Part shown: one piece after another, positions 5,361-7,648 of the stretch
Layout of the letters: each line of letters starts with the position of its first letter
Numbering within the stretch: the first letter of the stretch is position 1
Assembly (NCBI GenBank): GCA_002699335.1
Contig: PACG01000087.1
Location: 30,702-38,349 of the forward strand
Source of the DNA: Candidatus Poribacteria bacterium
GTDB lineage: Bacteria > Poribacteria > WGA-4E > UBA9662
Length of the DNA stretch: 7,648 nt
Direction: 5' to 3'
The notes under the pieces: model-generated
Databases searched by the model: none
What the model was told of the DNA's origin: nothing
What the model saw: only the letters and a program-made list of their open reading frames with translations
Program-made: the position numbers and the translations under genes

Positions 5361-7038
5361 ATCGGAACCCCGATCCCCAACCCTTTGGCAATGGCTGCCT
5401 TTTACTATCCAGATCCTGGTTGCTGCTCCAACCTCGCTTCCGTTCAATATATGCGCCGAGGTCATTTTTAAAGCCGTAACAATATCTGCTCAGGTCGATT
5501 TTGTTCATTCTGATGGGCAAAGTGGTCAAAGGCTATTCAACGAGTTTATCGGGTCTGGTGCAGCACTTTTTGACTACGACAACGACGGCGATCTAGACCT
5601 TTATCTAATCAATGGGGCACCGCAATCTCCATTTGGTTCAGAAATTGCCCCCAAGCCCAACCGGATGTATCAAAATCTGGGCGATAGCACATTTACCGAT
5701 GTTACTCAGATAACGAACCTTGGGCACACCGGTTATGGTGTCGGTTGTGCGGTTGGCGACTACGATAACGATGGAGATACCGATCTCTATCTGACCAATT
5801 TCGGACCAGATGTGTTGTATCAAAATCAAGGCGATGGGACGTTTCTGAATGTCACAGTAAGTGCGAACACAAACAACGCTAGCTGGGGTACCAGTTGTGC
5901 TTTTGCCGACTTTGAAAATGATGGGTTCTTAGATCTTTATATTGCTAACTATGCAGACTACGAGGTAGCGCACGACCGTCAATGTCTAAACCAGGAGATT
6001 CACGTCTACTGTGGCCCTCATGCATATCCAGCAGCAACAGACCGTTTTTTCCATAATAATGGAAATGGCACATTCTCCGACCTAACAGACTCACGCGGCT
6101 TTTTACAACCACCTCCCTGCCATGGACTTGGACTGACTTTAGCCGACTATGACAACGATGGTGACTCCGACATCTACGTGGCTAATGATCAGGATCCTAA
6201 CTTTTTATTTCGAAATCGAGGGGACGGTTTTTTCGAAGAGGTTGCATTACTGGCTGGTGTCTCCTACAATGACATGGGTAAGGAGGAAGCAGGAATGGGG
6301 ACTGCTTTTGGTGATTATGATAACGATGGCCAGATAGATTTAACTGTCAGTAATTTTCAAACCGAAACCAATACAGTCTATCACAATCGAGGGAACAACT
6401 TTTTCATGGATCTAACGATCACCACTGGTATTGCTGAAAAGACTTACAACTATCTAGGTTGGGGGATTAAGTTCTTCGACTACGATAATGACGGTTGGAA
6501 AGATATTTTCGTTGTCAATGGCCATGTAATGGACAACATCACCGAGTTAGAACCAAATGTCTTCTATGCGCAACAGAATCTACTTTTCCGGAATCTGGGT
6601 AACGGTACGTTTGGCCGGGTTCAAGATCAGGGCGGATTAGCCTTAAAAAAGGTGAGTCGATCCGCAGCCTTTGGCGACTATGACAACGATGGCGATGTGG
6701 ACATTGTGGTAACTAACTGGAACCAATCTCCGGACCTGCTGCAGAATGAAATCGGGAACCTAAACAACTGGGTTAGATTCAGAACTGTTGGTCAAGATAG
6801 TAACCGCTCTGGAATCGGGACTAAAATCAAAGTCGTCACCCCGGATCTGACCCAATACCAAGAAGTTAGATCCGGAGGCAGTTATCTAGCAGCCAATGAT
6901 CTGCGAATTCACTTCGGGCTGGGTCAAGCTAAGATGATTCAACAGGTGGAAATTCGTTGGCCTGGTGGTCAGATAGATCACCGACAACAACTGCCGGTTA
7001 ACCGAGAATATCTGCTAGTAGAAGGTGACAGTCAGTAA
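5296..7038 (+). CDS. Exported FG-GAP/VCBS repeat protein with C-terminal ASPIC/UnbV domain (CRTAC1-like)
   Basis: A 580-residue protein of the bacterial CRTAC1-like type. Seven calcium-type loops of the DxDxDG kind occur at about 93-101, 155-163, 205-213 (here DFENDG), 284-292, 340-348, 395-403 and 460-468. They are often followed by strands ending in NxGdGtF, as in integrin-alpha-like FG-GAP beta-propellers. Residues from about 503 (NRSGIGTKIKV) through GGSYLAANDLRIHFGLG to EIRWPGG form the ASPIC/UnbV domain. A YCGP motif (238-241) and Cys at 151, 201, 230, 239 and 275 fit an oxidising location. A hydrophobic stretch at about 30-55 is the likely signal, behind an unusually long basic N-terminus. 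No ATG, GTG or TTG lies in frame between the TPR stop and this stretch, so the start must lie inside the TPR gene: ATG 5296 or TTG 5254, neither with a ribosome binding site. Translation is therefore probably coupled to the TPR gene. Such proteins are thought to bind other proteins or glycans; the role here is inferred only. Confidence 0.88.
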   Translation: MKFSKPKPPAKAIHIETIRQNKSEPRSPTLWQWLPFTIQILVAAPTSLPFNICAEVIFKAVTISAQVDFVHSDGQSGQRLFNEFIGSGAALFDYDNDGDLDLYLINGAPQSPFGSEIAPKPNRMYQNLGDSTFTDVTQITNLGHTGYGVGCAVGDYDNDGDTDLYLTNFGPDVLYQNQGDGTFLNVTVSANTNNASWGTSCAFADFENDGFLDLYIANYADYEVAHDRQCLNQEIHVYCGPHAYPAATDRFFHNNGNGTFSDLTDSRGFLQPPPCHGLGLTLADYDNDGDSDIYVANDQDPNFLFRNRGDGFFEEVALLAGVSYNDMGKEEAGMGTAFGDYDNDGQIDLTVSNFQTETNTVYHNRGNNFFMDLTITTGIAEKTYNYLGWGIKFFDYDNDGWKDIFVVNGHVMDNITELEPNVFYAQQNLLFRNLGNGTFGRVQDQGGLALKKVSRSAAFGDYDNDGDVDIVVTNWNQSPDLLQNEIGNLNNWVRFRTVGQDSNRSGIGTKIKVVTPDLTQYQEVRSGGSYLAANDLRIHFGLGQAKMIQQVEIRWPGGQIDHRQQLPVNREYLLVEGDSQ

Positions 7039-7190
7039 GTTACACATTTTGAATAGGTAGTGTCAAGCTATGGGTAGCTGACTGAAAACTTAATGATGAT
7101 CGATAGCCGTCGTTTTTCTTACATTATCGCCTTAGATAGTTAAGGCATAGCAGATGGTGAATATAGCTAGCCGACTCGGGGTGACTTCGT
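7039..7190. terminator. Convergent gap with two small hairpins
   Basis: Between the converging propeller and DUF2617-like genes lie two inverted repeats. The first is GTC-A-AGCTA (7062-7070), loop TGGG, TAGCTGAC (7075-7082), with one bulged A. The second is GCCTTA (7129-7134), six-base loop, TAAGGC (7141-7146). A T run (TTTTTCTT, about 7113-7120) lies between them but directly follows neither stem. They may end transcription from either side, but neither is a textbook intrinsic terminator. Confidence 0.3.
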
Positions 7191-7648
7191 TCAGGTAAAT
7201 TGAATCTCGGTCCGGGTGATGGCTAGAGCGAGTTCTTCAGTATAGGTGTGAAGTGTACGAAAGGCCAATTGTTCCTCGTCGGCTCGAAGGATGTCGATCG
7301 TGGTCGTAGGTGGGGGATGGTCGCCATTGTGGCTAGGGAAGGTTTGTTGTAATCGGTAGATTTGCTGATCTACAGGCGGTTGCGATTGATTAATAAACAG
7401 TTCACGATTATCGTGCCGGTTCAATTCCAAATTGACCTGATAACGCAAACCTGCTGAGTGTTGATAGCAGCCGCTTTGGAAGGGGGCAATCAACCGTATC
7501 TGACCATCGGTTGGCAAACCCGTCTTTGCCGCTGAGATGACCTCCGCTACTTCTGTGGTTTCAGTCTGTATATTGACAACGTGGCTACTGCCAATAATCC
7601 AAAATTCTGCTTGATAGCCACGTCGTTGGAGTTGGGTTTGACGAAAAA
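7191..7648 (-). CDS. Probable DUF2617 family protein, 5' end cut by window
   Basis: The frame is open from the window end to a TGA at 7191-7193, giving the last 151 residues; the start lies outside. The C-terminus, AFRTLHTYTEELALAITRTE at about visible residues 128-147, resembles the conserved ending of DUF2617 proteins, where a Trp- or Phe-led RTxHxYP-type motif is followed by a strand with VxTxS/T. The middle has the expected pattern of a strand (YQVNLELNRH), a helix with QQIYRLQQTFPS (about 94-105) and a PPPTTTIDI stretch. The family is known from Actinobacteria and scattered other phyla; its members are about 170-190 residues and have no assigned function. An internal TTG at 7517 is not the start because the frame continues upstream with family-like sequence. 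It converges on the propeller gene. The family call is from memory of the motif. Confidence 0.55.
   Translation of the reverse strand, partial: FRQTQLQRRGYQAEFWIIGSSHVVNIQTETTEVAEVISAAKTGLPTDGQIRLIAPFQSGCYQHSAGLRYQVNLELNRHDNRELFINQSQPPVDQQIYRLQQTFPSHNGDHPPPTTTIDILRADEEQLAFRTLHTYTEELALAITRTEIQFT

Noticed and set aside
5206..5529. Minus-strand frames of 107 and 60 residues
   Set aside because: They lie opposite the well-supported TPR end and propeller start and show no recognisable features.
6149..6337. Plus-strand 62-residue frame within the propeller gene
   Set aside because: Frame-shifted reading of the GAC/GAT/AAC-rich calcium-loop codons, giving Met/Thr-rich noise.
5558..6702. Repeated GACTACGACAACGATGG-like DNA as a possible DNA repeat array
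   Set aside because: The similarity is explained by the repeated protein loop DYDNDG; spacing is irregular and third codon bases vary, so it is not a CRISPR or DNA-level repeat.

Overview
The window looks like a chromosomal piece of a free-living or host-associated Gram-negative bacterium of moderate GC (mid-40s percent by eye). A Wzz-type chain-length protein, a Gfo/Idh/MocA oxidoreductase, a GspC/PilP-like secreted protein and a secreted TPR plus FG-GAP/ASPIC-UnbV pair are the mix often seen in uncultivated marine or sponge-associated lineages such as Poribacteria and relatives, and in some Acidobacteria or Planctomycetes. That placement is a guess from gene content; there is no rRNA or marker gene. 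No tRNA, CRISPR array, insertion sequence or phage gene was seen.

Left part (1-2066, minus strand): a divergently transcribed unit starts at a candidate sigma70 promoter around 2038-2066. It carries a Gfo/Idh/MocA oxidoreductase (754-2007) and, 50 bases downstream, the first 234 codons of a Wzz-like polysaccharide co-polymerase cut by the window edge. This suggests the border of a surface polysaccharide cluster. The wzz-like gene carries an uninterrupted run of nine G in its coding strand.

Middle (2229-3423, plus strand): a near-consensus promoter (TTGACA, 17 bases, TAGAAT) drives an unrecognised 93-residue protein and a 225-residue exported protein. The latter has a GspC/PilP-like core followed by a very basic Arg/Gly-rich tail. 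A GC-rich hairpin follows. About 250 bases without a convincing gene come next, then a possible 45-codon membrane peptide.

Right part (3807-7038, plus strand): a 517-residue exported TPR protein overlaps by 65 bases, in another frame, a 580-residue exported protein. The second protein has seven DxDxDG calcium-type loops (FG-GAP/VCBS beta-propeller) and a C-terminal ASPIC/UnbV domain. The two probably form one envelope or extracellular module. A convergent gap with two small hairpins separates them from the C-terminal part of a likely DUF2617 protein (7191 to the window end, minus strand).

The best candidates for something undescribed are the promoter-driven pair of the unknown small protein and the GspC-like Arg/Gly-tail protein, and the overlapping TPR/propeller pair. 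The nine-G run is the best candidate for a reversible switch.
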